Below are positions 5,893 through 5,936 of a stretch of DNA of 5,936 nt, in pieces (position 1 is the first letter of the stretch; each line of letters begins with the position of its first letter). The stretch lies in contig JBBINE010000027.1 in assembly GCA_037444025.1 (NCBI GenBank), positions 1 through 5,936 on the forward strand. The letters run 5' to 3'. Source of the DNA: JBBINE01 sp037444025 (GTDB taxonomy: Bacteria > Patescibacteriota > Minisyncoccia > UBA6257 > HR35). The notes under the pieces were generated by a model, which was given only the letters and a program-made list of their open reading frames with translations, ran no database searches and was not told where the DNA came from. The translations under genes were made by a program, and so were the position numbers.

Positions 5893-5936
5893 AATTAATA
5901 ATTATACCCATGTCTTTCCCAACTTCTTACCGAATA

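Noticed and set aside
5893..5936. A possible gene start (ATG at 5910, reading MSFPTSYRI, plus strand) or a minus-strand gene end (FGKKLGKTWV, stop at 5902) after glyS
   Set aside because: Only 44 bases remain and both strands give a plausible reading, so neither strand nor product can be decided. An A/T-rich AATAAT box at 5897-5902 could fit a leaderless ATG at 5910, but it is expected by chance here.

Overview
The window is AT-rich, apparently metagenomic bacterial sequence with compact, closely packed genes. It suggests a member of the Candidate Phyla Radiation (Patescibacteria), probably of the Parcubacteria type. The reasons are strong A/T bias in third codon positions, a short and divergent ribosomal protein bL9, a secreted protein with a 'GNLGIG..SP' repeat-like motif, a single-pass membrane protein carrying tandem DUF11/CARDB-like beta domains, and no Shine-Dalgarno-like sequence before any start. 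No in-frame TGA occurs inside the genes, so a UGA=Gly code (as in Gracilibacteria/SR1) is not indicated. This placement is an inference from gene style; there is no rRNA in the window.

Layout. The left third (about 1-1898) is a minus-strand operon read right to left: an S41 C-terminal processing protease (ctpA type), then 6 bases later rplI (bL9), then a signal-anchored secreted protein that overlaps rplI by 29 bases and leaves the window at base 1. The right two thirds (1897-5892) are on the plus strand: recO (recombination mediator), a 618-residue membrane-anchored beta-domain protein, and glyS (single-chain glycyl-tRNA synthetase with a zinc-knuckle insertion). The two sets diverge at 1896-1899, where the ctpA and recO start codons share the tetramer CATG, so there is no intergenic promoter space.

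recO contains a 10-N assembly gap (2457-2466). Downstream of it, a recognisable RecO C-terminus is split between two frames and can be rejoined by adding one A to the A7 run at 2515-2521. The true gene therefore probably ends at 2613, not at the nominal stop at 2493.

Functions are mostly housekeeping (translation: bL9, GlyRS; repair: RecO) mixed with cell-envelope genes (protease, secreted protein, large anchored protein). I see no mobile element, CRISPR array, tRNA or rRNA, no convincing rho-independent terminator and no multi-gene novel system. The most interesting items are the shared-start divergent junction, the unusual bL9, the split recO C-terminus, and the leaderless-looking starts.
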